Source: Clostridia bacterium (GTDB lineage Bacteria > Bacillota > Clostridia > TANB77 > CAG-508). From it: 64,000 nt of DNA. The notes beneath the pieces were generated by a model that saw nothing but the letters and a program-made list of their open reading frames with translations, did not search any database and was not told the DNA's origin. Each line of letters starts with the position of its first letter. Within the stretch, counting starts at the first letter, position 1. This document shows positions 36,435-45,756 of this stretch, one piece after another. The stretch lies in contig JARHYK010000018.1 of assembly GCA_029258515.1 (NCBI GenBank), forward strand, positions 1 to 64,000, written 5' to 3'. A program made the translations under genes and the position numbers.

Positions 36435-37694
36435 TTATTCGTTTACTCTTTCAATTTTAGCGCCAAGGTTTCTGAATTTTTCTTCAATATTTTCATAACC
36501 TCTATCAATATGTTCTAAGTTATATACTTCTGTTGTACCAGTTGCTGCGGTTCCAGCTATTATTAAAGCTGCTCCTGCTCTTAAATCTGTTGAGTAAACA
36601 GGGGCTCCACTTAGTTTGTCGACACCTTCAAATATTGCAGTTTTTCCATGTGCTGTTATTTTTGCACCCATTTTAATTAATTCTTCTGTATATTGGAATC
36701 TTGACTCCCAAATTCCTTCATTTATGATACTTGTTCCTTCAGCTAAAGATAGTGCTACTCCCATTTGTGGTTGTAAGTCTGTTGGAAAACCTGGATATGG
36801 TAAAGTTTTGATGTTTGCTTTTGTAGGTCTTTTTTTACAAGAAACTCGTAAACTATCCCCATAATCTTCTACGGTTCCACCGATTTCTACTATTTTAGCA
36901 GTTATTGATTCTAAATGTTTTGTTATACAGTTTTTAATTAAGATATCTCCTTTTGTTGCAACTGCTGCTAACATAAATGTTCCAGCTTCTATTTGATCAG
37001 GAACAACTGAATATGTGGTGTTTCCATGTAGTTTTTTAACACCATTAATTTTAATTACATCAGTACCTGCACCACGAATATCTGCTCCCATGGTATTTAA
37101 GAAGTTTGCTACATCTACAATGTGTGGTTCTTTAGCAGCATTTTCTATTGTTGTTGTTCCATTAGCTAGTACTGCTGCTAACATTACGTTAATTGTAGCT
37201 CCAACTGATACAATATCCATATATATTGAAGTACCTGTAAGTTTTTTTGCTTTTGCATAGATTGTTCCATTTCCAACTGTTACTTTTGCACCTAGTGATT
37301 CAAATCCTTTAATATGTTGATCTATTGGTCTTGCTCCTAATTTACATCCACCAGGCATTCCTACTTCTATTTCTCCATTTCTGCTTAGCATAGAACCTAA
37401 GATATAGTATGAAGCTCTAAATTTACTTGTTAAATCAAGAGGAGCTTTGTATGTAGTTATATTTCTAGTATCTATAGTTATGGAATTTTTATTATTCCAT
37501 GTTATTTTTGCACCTAATTTTTCTAAAATTTTGCATGATAATTGTACATCGCTAATGTTAGGTAAGTTATCAATAGTACAAATTCCGTCAATTAATAGAG
37601 TAGCTGGTAATATAGCTACAGCTGCATTTTTAGCTCCATTAATTGTTACTTCTCCTTTTAGTGGTGTAGGTCCAGTTATTATTAATTTTTCCAA
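36435..37694 (-). CDS. murA: UDP-N-acetylglucosamine 1-carboxyvinyltransferase MurA
   Basis: MurA makes the first committed step of peptidoglycan synthesis and is the fosfomycin target. The 419-residue product has two EPSP-synthase-like halves, the N-terminal INGAKNAAVAILPATLL and the catalytic-loop motif PGGCKLGARPIDQH with the active-site cysteine present. AGGAGGTAATAATTTTG, with a good ribosome site, precedes the start codon. It may be co-transcribed with walJ. Confidence 0.95.
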   Translation of the reverse strand: MEKLIITGPTPLKGEVTINGAKNAAVAILPATLLIDGICTIDNLPNISDVQLSCKILEKLGAKITWNNKNSITIDTRNITTYKAPLDLTSKFRASYYILGSMLSRNGEIEVGMPGGCKLGARPIDQHIKGFESLGAKVTVGNGTIYAKAKKLTGTSIYMDIVSVGATINVMLAAVLANGTTTIENAAKEPHIVDVANFLNTMGADIRGAGTDVIKINGVKKLHGNTTYSVVPDQIEAGTFMLAAVATKGDILIKNCITKHLESITAKIVEIGGTVEDYGDSLRVSCKKRPTKANIKTLPYPGFPTDLQPQMGVALSLAEGTSIINEGIWESRFQYTEELIKMGAKITAHGKTAIFEGVDKLSGAPVYSTDLRAGAALIIAGTAATGTTEVYNLEHIDRGYENIEEKFRNLGAKIERVNE

Positions 37695-37836
37695 AATTAT
37701 TACCTCCTTAAGTATGTGTCTTAATATTTTCTTAAATATACCATAAAGTGGTTAGAAATGCAATACTTTAAATTAGTTTTAAAACATATAAAGAAACATA
37801 ATTACTATTTTAATTTAATAATTATGTTTTTAATTT

Positions 37837-38493
37837 TTATTTTTTTGTTGCTAATTGGAATTTATTGTTTCCAAAAAATTCTAGTAGCTTGAATTTAAAA
37901 TTTATTTCTGGATTTGAGTTGTTTTTTGATATTAGAGCAAAGTCTTCTGAATTCATGTTTTCTTTTAGTAGTTCTTTTGATTCGTCAGGGATTATTCCAG
38001 ATGTTACATCAATAAAACAAAGAGGGGGAAACATTACACACCACCAGTTCTTTCCTTCTGCTTTTCCAATTTTTACTCTTAAGGCATCATAATATCCTGC
38101 AGGAAGTGAAATATCACCATATGTTTTTGTGGGAAAATCAAAATTTCCTATTTCTAAGTTTACATCATATGAATATCCGTTATTTTTAATTGTTTCTAAA
38201 GCTATTTTTTTAAAATTAGGTAAATTATCATTTGCAATTTCTATTGCTTCTTCTTTAGAAGTTATATTTTTGCATAGAGTATTCATATATTTAATTAAGT
38301 CATCTCTTACTTTATATTTTAAGTCTTGATCTTCTTTAGAGTCACTATTTGCTAATACATGTAGTCTAAAAACATTGTCAGATAAATTTTTAGAAGTAGT
38401 TTTTGCGTAAGAAAAAGCACAAATACTTGTATAAAGTAAAAGTAAGATTGATAATATGCAAGAAGTTTTTATAAGTTTTAAAAATTTTTTCAT
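37837..38493 (-). CDS. spoIIR: Stage II sporulation protein R
   Basis: SpoIIR is the secreted signal made in the forespore that triggers SpoIIGA to cleave pro-sigma-E in the mother cell. The 218-residue product has a signal peptide (hydrophobic residues 10-30) and the family segments NVFRLHVLANSDSKEDQDLKY and AEGKNWWCVMFPPLCFID. AGGTAAAATATG forms its ribosome site and start. It is a definite sporulation gene. Confidence 0.95.
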   Translation of the reverse strand: MKKFLKLIKTSCILSILLLLYTSICAFSYAKTTSKNLSDNVFRLHVLANSDSKEDQDLKYKVRDDLIKYMNTLCKNITSKEEAIEIANDNLPNFKKIALETIKNNGYSYDVNLEIGNFDFPTKTYGDISLPAGYYDALRVKIGKAEGKNWWCVMFPPLCFIDVTSGIIPDESKELLKENMNSEDFALISKNNSNPEINFKFKLLEFFGNNKFQLATKK

Positions 38494-38647
38494 ATTTTAC
38501 CTCCATTTAGTTTTTTTGCATTTTTTTCTTATATTTTAATTATTTCCAGTTTAGAAAAATATATACAAAAAATTCATATTACATTTTTTCAAAAAAATGC
38601 CGAATAATGTTGTCGAAAAAATACGATAAATTTTATTTGAAATATTA

Positions 38648-38676
38648 TTGACATATTAAAAATAAAATGGTAAAAT
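38648..38676 (+). promoter_or_regulatory. Promoter of the gene at 38743
   Basis: TTGACA (38648-38653) and TAAAAT (38671-38676) with a 17-base spacer and TGG directly before the -10 box. Confidence 0.65.
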
Positions 38677-38742
38677 CTGGAAGAAGACAAAAACAAGAAC
38701 TTCTAAAGAAAAAGCTTTTAACACTTGAAAGGAAGGGTTAAT

Positions 38743-39231
38743 ATGAATAATAAAATTGAAAATGTTGGGGAAAACGAAAATATAGAAGAAAGGATGTGTT
38801 CTTTTTTTGCGAGTGACTATCATTTTGAATTGATTACTTTGCAGTATATAAAAAATAAATTGGAACAAGATGAGAATGTTGTAATTTTAACACAAAATAA
38901 TCTAAATGATAGTGTTAAAAAAGTTATTAATAACATGAATATTGATGAAAATCAAAGAAAAAGAATTTTTAAATTAGATTGGAATAATAAAGAAGATACA
39001 AAATTAGAGTTTATTAAAAATGAGGCAAATAGTGGTAGAAGTATTGTTGTTTTTGTTAAAGGAGAAAAAGATTATATAAATAATGTAGATAGTTATATGA
39101 AAAATAATATTGATATGGAAAAAGTGGAAACTATTCATTGTTTTGATGTGGCAGAAGTTACTTCTTGTATGAATGATGTTGTAAGTAATTATAAAGGTAT
39201 TTTAAATATGTCAGGTATGATAAAATTTTAG
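38743..39231 (+). CDS. Hypothetical protein, possible MEDS-like domain
   Basis: A 162-residue soluble protein without signal or membrane helix. The fold pattern, alternating strands and helices with ENVVILTQNN and SGRSIVVFVKG, recalls MEDS-type sensory domains (RecA/KaiC-like without a Walker A motif), but this is a weak resemblance. GGAAGGG precedes ATG 38743; TTG 38725 is also in frame. It stands alone between spoIIR and a convergent membrane-protein gene, with its own promoter and terminator. Confidence 0.6.
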   Translation: MNNKIENVGENENIEERMCSFFASDYHFELITLQYIKNKLEQDENVVILTQNNLNDSVKKVINNMNIDENQRKRIFKLDWNNKEDTKLEFIKNEANSGRSIVVFVKGEKDYINNVDSYMKNNIDMEKVETIHCFDVAEVTSCMNDVVSNYKGILNMSGMIKF

Positions 39232-39330
39232 TAAAATGGAAGTAGATGATATGTTACAAATAGTAAATGATTTGTAATATTAGCAATAAAAAAATAGAAT
39301 ATGTTGATATGATATAAAGTCCAAAAGTAA

Positions 39331-39366
39331 AAAAGATATATATTTAATATATATATCTTTTTTTAA
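39331..39366. terminator. Bidirectional terminator
   Basis: AAAAAGATATATAT (39331-39344) pairs with ATATATATCTTTTTT (39350-39364). It serves the gene ending at 39231 and the convergent one ending at 39372. Confidence 0.8.
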
Positions 39367-39371
39367 TAGAA

Positions 39372-39875
39372 TTATAAACTTCTTTGTAATAGGTACTGAA
39401 TACCTCCATTGGTAATAGCTGTTAATATTAAGATAATAATACCAGCTGTAAGAACTCCTAATATTATAGGTGGAATAGCTTTTTTTGGTTCTAAATCCAA
39501 GAAATTAGCAATAAGAGATCCAACCCAAGCACCTGTACCTGGTAATGGTATAGCAACAAATAAGAAAAGTCCTAAAGCAACAAAATTTTGTAATTTTGTA
39601 TTGGTTTCTATGCTTTTTGTTGCTTTTTCTGAAGCCCAATCTATTATTTTTTTAAAAGGTTTCCATCTTCCAAAAAAATCAAATAATGGTCTTATAAATT
39701 TAACAATAAAATATACTGGTAAGATATTTCCTATAAAACTGCATATAAATGATTCCAAGTAATTTAGCTTGAATGCAAATACTCCTACTGGTATTGCACC
39801 TCTTAATTCAACAATAGGTACCATTCCGATAAAGATGGTTAATAAATATTTTATAATTAATGGTAATGTGCTCAT
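39372..39875 (-). CDS. Small multidrug export/COG2426 family membrane protein
   Basis: A 167-residue protein with about four hydrophobic segments. PIVELRGAIPVGVFAFKL near the start and VAIPLPGTGAWVGSLIANFLDL are the recognisable family signature (Sm_multidrug_ex). Despite the family name, its transport substrate is not known. The start overlaps the stop of the P-type ATPase gene by 4 bases, so the two are translationally coupled. Confidence 0.8.
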   Translation of the reverse strand: MSTLPLIIKYLLTIFIGMVPIVELRGAIPVGVFAFKLNYLESFICSFIGNILPVYFIVKFIRPLFDFFGRWKPFKKIIDWASEKATKSIETNTKLQNFVALGLFLFVAIPLPGTGAWVGSLIANFLDLEPKKAIPPIILGVLTAGIIILILTAITNGGIQYLLQRSL

Positions 39876-42316
39876 TTTTTATTTCTCCTTATATAGTATT
39901 TTTCTTTTTGTTTTATATCATAACTAAGATTTTTTGTCAATTTTCTATGAGATTTTTTATTTAGAGAATATGTAATTAAATTTAAAGTTATAAAATTAAA
40001 TATACATAATAATACAATTTTAAAAACTAGTAATCCTAGATTTGATAAATCTATAATATTGAATAGCGTATTAAATTTTGTAATGCAAACTGTAAATAAA
40101 ATAAACATTAAAATATCTAAAATTAATCTAAATATTGAAAATGGTAATTTACTGTTTTCATTTTTTCTTCTTTTGGTTAATGTAAATAATAGTAAAAGAC
40201 CATAGATTCCTGTTGAAATAACACATAAACTTGAGTTTATTTCGTTTGTTATAATATCAAATTTATTTAACATTGTTAATGCTAAAATACTTACAACAAC
40301 ACATAAAGCAGTTGGTAATGCTTTTGATATGACATTGTGGATAAAGTTACCTTTAATTCGTTCTTTATTTGGCTCTAGGGCTAATATGAAAGATGGAATT
40401 CCAATTGTAATAGTACTTATTAGACTTAATTGTATAGGTTCAAAAGGGTATTGTTCACCAATTAATAAAAACAGAAAGGCGTTTATGCATGAATATATTG
40501 TTTTTACTAAGAATAGTGAAGCTGAGCGTTCAATGTTATTTATAGATCTTCTACCTTCAGTAACTACTTTTGGCATTGATGAAAAGTTTGAATCTAGTAA
40601 AATTAATTGTGAAACATTTTTACTTGCATCACTTCCATTTGCCATTGCAATGCTACAATCTGCGGTTTTTAATGCTAATACGTCATTTACTCCATCGCCA
40701 GTCATAGCAACTGTTTTTCCTTTTGCTTTTAAACTTTCAATTAATAATTTTTTTTGATTTGGAGAGACTCTACCAAATATTGTGTAATTTAGTACAATGT
40801 TTGGTATTTCTTCATCTTTTATATTTGACATATCAATGTATTTTTTATAATTATTTAATCCAACTTGTTTTGCTATCATCGAAACAGTAACAGGGTTATC
40901 TCCAGAAATTATTTTAATATCTACATTTTGTTTTTTAAAATATTCAAGGGTTGATTTTGCATCTTTTTTTATTTTATCTGAAATACATAAAAATCCTAAT
41001 AATTCTAAATCGGTTGGTAAATCTTTTTTATTAAAGACATTTTTAGATTGTGCTATTGATAGTATCCTATAATCAGTTTGATAATTAGCTAATTGATCTT
41101 TATATTTTATATATTTTTCTTTTAACACAAATTCAGGAGCTCCTAGAATATATGTATTGTTGTTATCAAATGAAATTCCAGACCATTTTTTTTCAGAAGA
41201 AAATGGTAGTATTTTTTCAGGTAGCCATTTTTCTGTGTTTATGTTTTCATTACAATAATCTTTAATTGCATTTATAGTTGGATTTGAATCAAGAGAAAAT
41301 GTAGAAAGGTTATATAAAATTTTGTTCAAATCTTCTTTAGTAGTATTTATAGGTAGTAATTTTTTAACTTCCATACTTCCTTCGGTTAATGTACCAGTTT
41401 TATCTAAGCATAAGGTGTCAACTCGTGCAAGAGTTTCTATACAATATAATTCTTGAACCAGAACTTTTGATTTTGAAAGTCTTGTTACGCTTATTGCTAG
41501 AACAGTACTTGTTAAGAGAACTAGTCCTTCTGGGATCATTCCAATAATTGCTGCAACTGATTTTACAACAGCTTCTTGAAGATTATTGTTAGAAATATGT
41601 AATTGATTAAGGAAAAATAAAATTCCTATGGGAACAATTGCAAAAGTTAAAGTTTTAATAATTTTTTTTAATGATGACATTATTTCAGATTTTACTTTTT
41701 TAATATATTTGGCTCCAGTTGATATTTTGGATGTATAGTTATCAGCTGCGATATGTTCAACTTTGGCAAAAGCTTTTCCACTTACAACATAGCTTCCTGA
41801 TAAAATTGTATCACCTTGTTTTTTAAAAATAGAATTAGGTTCACCAGTTATTATTGATTCATTAATTTCAAGTTCACCAGATAAGACTATACAATCTGCT
41901 GCTATTTGGTTTCCAGAAGTTAATTCTAAAATATCATCTAATACTAATTTATGTATATCAATCTCTTCTTTTTTGCTATTTCTTATAACAGTTGCTTTTG
42001 TAGCAGACATTAATGATAATTTGTCAACAACTTTTTTAGAATGAATTTCTTGTATAGTGCTAATAGCTGTATTAATCATTACAATTAACAGAAAAAGAGA
42101 GTTTTTATATGAGCCTACAGCAAATACACAGATCCCTAAAATTAAGTTTATTATATTAAATAATGTAAAAAAATTATCATATAATATTTTTTTGATACTT
42201 TTAGTTGGTGGTGATGTATCATAATTTAAAAGTTTATTTTCTATTCTTTCTTCTACTTGTTTTGTTGATAATCCTTTTGTGATAGAAGGATTATATCTTT
42301 TAATATTTTTTTCCAA
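39872..42316 (-). CDS. P-type cation-transporting ATPase
   Basis: An 814-residue P-type ATPase. Features are the actuator motif ITGEPN, the phosphorylation motif DKTGTLTEG, MTGDGVNDVLALKTADC in the hinge region, and the membrane motif IPEGLVLLTS, characteristic of CtpE-like and related calcium or magnesium transporters. About eight to ten transmembrane helices are spread in the usual 2+2+6 pattern. There is no N-terminal metal-binding CxxC, so it is not a heavy-metal (P1B) pump. The ion is inferred only. Confidence 0.85.
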   Translation of the reverse strand: MEKNIKRYNPSITKGLSTKQVEERIENKLLNYDTSPPTKSIKKILYDNFFTLFNIINLILGICVFAVGSYKNSLFLLIVMINTAISTIQEIHSKKVVDKLSLMSATKATVIRNSKKEEIDIHKLVLDDILELTSGNQIAADCIVLSGELEINESIITGEPNSIFKKQGDTILSGSYVVSGKAFAKVEHIAADNYTSKISTGAKYIKKVKSEIMSSLKKIIKTLTFAIVPIGILFFLNQLHISNNNLQEAVVKSVAAIIGMIPEGLVLLTSTVLAISVTRLSKSKVLVQELYCIETLARVDTLCLDKTGTLTEGSMEVKKLLPINTTKEDLNKILYNLSTFSLDSNPTINAIKDYCNENINTEKWLPEKILPFSSEKKWSGISFDNNNTYILGAPEFVLKEKYIKYKDQLANYQTDYRILSIAQSKNVFNKKDLPTDLELLGFLCISDKIKKDAKSTLEYFKKQNVDIKIISGDNPVTVSMIAKQVGLNNYKKYIDMSNIKDEEIPNIVLNYTIFGRVSPNQKKLLIESLKAKGKTVAMTGDGVNDVLALKTADCSIAMANGSDASKNVSQLILLDSNFSSMPKVVTEGRRSINNIERSASLFLVKTIYSCINAFLFLLIGEQYPFEPIQLSLISTITIGIPSFILALEPNKERIKGNFIHNVISKALPTALCVVVSILALTMLNKFDIITNEINSSLCVISTGIYGLLLLFTLTKRRKNENSKLPFSIFRLILDILMFILFTVCITKFNTLFNIIDLSNLGLLVFKIVLLCIFNFITLNLITYSLNKKSHRKLTKNLSYDIKQKEKYYIRRNKK

Positions 42317-42510
42317 TTTTTTTAATACCTTTCTTTTTAAAGTGATTATAGTGTAGCAAAAAAAATTTTAAAATTCAATAAAATATTTTATTATTGTAAT
42401 ATATAAATGTGAATTTTTTGTGAAAAACTTTACATCAATTTAATAAAATGGTATTATACTAGGGAAATAATAGCTAGAAGAAAAGGTTTGAAGAAAAGGA
42501 GGATTTAACT

Positions 42511-43449
42511 GTGATAGAGGTTAAAAATTTGACAAAGAAGTACGGAAAAGTTGTAGCCGTGGATAATGTTAGCTTTAAAATTCAAGATGGAGAAATTATA
42601 GGACTATTGGGACCAAATGGAGCTGGGAAAAGTACAACTATGAATATGATGACAGGATATATAGAACCAACAGAAGGAACAATTGTAATAAATGGATATG
42701 ATATATCTAAAAAAGCAATAAAAGCTAAAAAAGAAATAGGGTATATGCCAGAAGGAGTCCCTCTTTATACAGATATGACAGTAAAAGAATTTGTAACATA
42801 TATGGCAGAATTGAAGAAAGTAGAAAGGAAAAGCAGAAAAGAAAAGGTAGAAAAAATTATAGAGGAGACAGGTTTAAAGAATGTTGAGAATAAATTAACT
42901 AAAAATTTATCTCGTGGATATAAACAAAGAGTTAGTATGGCGGGAGCATTAGTTGGTGAACCTAAAATTTTAATATTAGATGAACCAACAGTAGGATTAG
43001 ATCCAAAGCAAATAACAGAAATAAGAAATTTAATAAAAAAATTAGGTAAGAGTCATACAATAATATTGAGTTCTCATATATTATCAGAAGTAAGTCAGAT
43101 ATGTGAAAAAGTAATAATAATTAATAAAGGAAAATTAGTAGCAATTGATACACCAAAAAATTTAGAAAATAAAGTTGCTAGTAAAGATAATATTTATATA
43201 ACCATAGAAGATAATGATAATAAAGTTAATGAGGTAGTTAAAAATATTGGAGAAATAGAAAAAATAGAATTGATAAAAGAAAATAAAGATAACACTAAAG
43301 AATATAAAATAATATCAAAAAAAGATGTAGATTTAAGAAAAGTGTTATTTAAAGAATTTGCAAAAGAAAATATAACAATATTTGAAATGAAAAAAGAAGA
43401 TGCAACATTAGAAGAAGCATTTATGAAATTAATAGAAGGAGGTAACTAA
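42511..43449 (+). CDS. ABC transporter ATP-binding protein (ABC-2 type)
   Basis: A 312-residue ATPase: Walker A GPNGAGKST (about residues 36-44), signature LSRGYKQRVS, Walker B ILILDEPTVGLDP, and H-loop SSHILSEVS. The C-terminal 80 residues form the extra domain found in ABC-2 drug/lipid exporters. The start is GTG, with AAAGGAGG upstream. It is the first gene of a three-gene unit with a permease and a GldG-like protein; together they resemble the GldA-GldF-GldG arrangement. Confidence 0.92.
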   Translation: MIEVKNLTKKYGKVVAVDNVSFKIQDGEIIGLLGPNGAGKSTTMNMMTGYIEPTEGTIVINGYDISKKAIKAKKEIGYMPEGVPLYTDMTVKEFVTYMAELKKVERKSRKEKVEKIIEETGLKNVENKLTKNLSRGYKQRVSMAGALVGEPKILILDEPTVGLDPKQITEIRNLIKKLGKSHTIILSSHILSEVSQICEKVIIINKGKLVAIDTPKNLENKVASKDNIYITIEDNDNKVNEVVKNIGEIEKIELIKENKDNTKEYKIISKKDVDLRKVLFKEFAKENITIFEMKKEDATLEEAFMKLIEGGN

Positions 43450-43452
43450 AAA

Positions 43453-44139
43453 ATGTGGGCGGTAATAAAAAAAGAATTAAAGTCATATTTTACAACAACT
43501 ATAGGATATATATTTATAGGAATATTTTTAATGGCATTTAGTATATCTTTTTATTTCACAGTAATTAGATATGGAAATGTTAATTTTGAATATATTTTTT
43601 ATTCATTACCAACAATCTTAGTTTTGGCATTTATAATTCCTCTATTAACAATGAGGACATTTTCTGAAGAAAGAAAAACTGGAACAGAACAATTATTATT
43701 AACATCTCCAGTAAGTATTACAAAAATAGTTTTAGGAAAATTTATAGCAGCTACATCAATAGTATTGTTAACAGAAATATGTACATTTATGTATTTTGCA
43801 ATAATATGTCATTTTGGAATTCCACAAATATCAACAACTTTTACAACAATGTTAGGTTTTTTGATGTTTTGTATGACATATATATCATTTGGAATATTTG
43901 CATCAAGTTTAACAGAAAATCAAATTGTAGCAGGAATTTTGACAATAGGATTTTTTATTATAACTTGGGTATTACCAGATTTTAATCCAGGTTTACAAAG
44001 TTTTTCATTTATAAATATGTTATATAAATTTACAATGGGACAAATTAATATTGCAGATGTAGTTACATATATAACATTTACAATAACATGTATAGTACTT
44101 ACAATAACATTAATGCAAAGAAGAAAAAGTGTGAAATAG
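43453..44139 (+). CDS. ABC-2 transporter permease (GldF-like)
   Basis: A 228-residue membrane protein with six predicted helices. It begins MWAVIKKELKSYFTTTIGYIF and contains RTFSEERKTGTEQLLLTSP, the usual ABC-2/GldF signature. Neighbours on both sides make it the permease of this unit. In Bacteroidetes the Gld version is tied to gliding, but in Clostridia the substrate is unknown. Confidence 0.85.
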   Translation: MWAVIKKELKSYFTTTIGYIFIGIFLMAFSISFYFTVIRYGNVNFEYIFYSLPTILVLAFIIPLLTMRTFSEERKTGTEQLLLTSPVSITKIVLGKFIAATSIVLLTEICTFMYFAIICHFGIPQISTTFTTMLGFLMFCMTYISFGIFASSLTENQIVAGILTIGFFIITWVLPDFNPGLQSFSFINMLYKFTMGQINIADVVTYITFTITCIVLTITLMQRRKSVK

Positions 44140-44151
44140 GAGGGGAAAGAA

Positions 44152-45705
44152 GTGAAAGAAAAAAAGCAAAAAGATAGTAAATTCGAAAAGAAACCTGAAA
44201 AACAAAAAAAAGAAATTGTTAAGAATAAAGAAAAAGATGAGAAAAATAAATTCATTGAAGCGATAAAGAAAAAATGGCTAATAGATCAAAGTAAAACTTT
44301 TTTATTAATAGTAATAATTGTAGCAATATTTTTTGGGATTTCAATGGGGATGAAAAAATTAGGGTTAGAACCAATAGATTTAAGCCAAGAAAAGTTATAT
44401 ACATTGACACAAGCAAGTAAAGATAAATTGAAAAATATAAATAAAGAAGTTATAATGTATTTTATTGAATATCGTGAAGATGATACAACATTAGATTTAG
44501 CAAAACAATATAAAAAGATAAATGAGAAGATTAAAGTAGAATTAGTAAAAGGTAATGATAGACCGGATTTAGTTCAAAAGTATGGACTTGAAGCAGGAAC
44601 TATGGGAATTATAGTGGAAAGTCAAGAAAAAAGTAAAGTAATAGCTCCGGAGGAATTAGTTTCATATGATTATGAAACATATGAACCGGTAAATATTGCA
44701 GAAGAAAAATTAACAGCTGCAATTCAATCAGTTACTACAGATGAAAAACCAAAAGTATATTTTTTAAACGGTTATTCAGATTTATCATTAGAAAAAGGAT
44801 TAAACCTTTTGAATGTATTTTTGCAAAATGAAATAAATGAAGTTAAAAGTGTAGATTTATTGGCAACAGGAAAAGTTCCAGATGATTGCGATACATTAGT
44901 AATAACAACACCAATAAGAGATTTTGATGAAGGGGTAACAACATCAATTATTAATTATATAAATTCTGGAAAGAATATTTTATGGTTTCAAGCAGCTACA
45001 GCTAGAAATTTAGATTTACCAAATGTAAATAAAATTTTAGAAATATATGGAATAAGTCCATTTGAAGTTGGAATTATAAGAGAAGCAGATATAAATAGAA
45101 TGCTTGCAAATTCACCAGATGTAATATTACCAGAAGTACAAAATACAAAGGTAACAGAAAAAATATCAAATCAAGGTGGAGTGATTTTAGTTAATGCAAC
45201 AAAAATTAATATGATGGAACAAGAAAAATTAGCTGAAAACAAAATAACAAAAACAGATTTACTAACAACAAGTGATAAAAGTTATTTTAGAACAAATTTC
45301 ATGAATGCAGATAATAAAGCCCAAGAAGATGAAAAACAAGAAAGCTATATTTTAGGTGCAATGATGGAAAAAATTATAACAGAAAAAAATGATGAAACTG
45401 GCGAAAAAGGAAAAAAATCTAAATTAATAATATATGGTGATAATTTCTTTATATCAGATGTACCGTTATCGCAAGAGTCAAAAGCTCCAATGATAATCGA
45501 AAGACAAAATAAAGATATAGCTTTAAATTCAATAGCATATTTAGTAGATAGAGAAGAAGATATAGTAGCAAGAAAAACTACTGGTACAGTTAGATTTCAG
45601 GCAACAGAAAATGAAGATAGGATAATTAAAACTATAATATTTATAGTACCAATTATTATAATTGTTATAGGAATAGTTATTTGTATAAAGAGAAAGAGAC
45701 AATAA
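44152..45705 (+). CDS. GldG-like ABC transporter auxiliary protein
   Basis: A 517-residue protein with a lysine-rich cytoplasmic start, a transmembrane helix at about residues 42-64, a large extracellular domain (ABC_transp_aux/GldG family: LYTLTQASKDKLKNINKEVIMYFIE, then PKVYFLNGYSDLSLEKGLN) and a second helix near the C-terminus. The start is GTG with AGGAGGGG upstream. It ends just before a terminator-like hairpin. Confidence 0.82.
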   Translation: MKEKKQKDSKFEKKPEKQKKEIVKNKEKDEKNKFIEAIKKKWLIDQSKTFLLIVIIVAIFFGISMGMKKLGLEPIDLSQEKLYTLTQASKDKLKNINKEVIMYFIEYREDDTTLDLAKQYKKINEKIKVELVKGNDRPDLVQKYGLEAGTMGIIVESQEKSKVIAPEELVSYDYETYEPVNIAEEKLTAAIQSVTTDEKPKVYFLNGYSDLSLEKGLNLLNVFLQNEINEVKSVDLLATGKVPDDCDTLVITTPIRDFDEGVTTSIINYINSGKNILWFQAATARNLDLPNVNKILEIYGISPFEVGIIREADINRMLANSPDVILPEVQNTKVTEKISNQGGVILVNATKINMMEQEKLAENKITKTDLLTTSDKSYFRTNFMNADNKAQEDEKQESYILGAMMEKIITEKNDETGEKGKKSKLIIYGDNFFISDVPLSQESKAPMIIERQNKDIALNSIAYLVDREEDIVARKTTGTVRFQATENEDRIIKTIIFIVPIIIIVIGIVICIKRKRQ

Positions 45706-45721
45706 AATGAATTTAATAAGT

Positions 45722-45754
45722 AAAGACCTCATAAAATAAAAAGGGGTCTTTTTT
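45722..45754 (+). terminator. Terminator of the ABC unit, overlapping the next ribosome site
   Basis: AAAGACCTC (45722-45730) pairs with GGGGTCTTT (45743-45751), followed by TTT. The 3' arm AAGGGGT also serves as the Shine-Dalgarno site for the gene starting at 45757. Confidence 0.65.
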
Positions 45755-45756
45755 AT

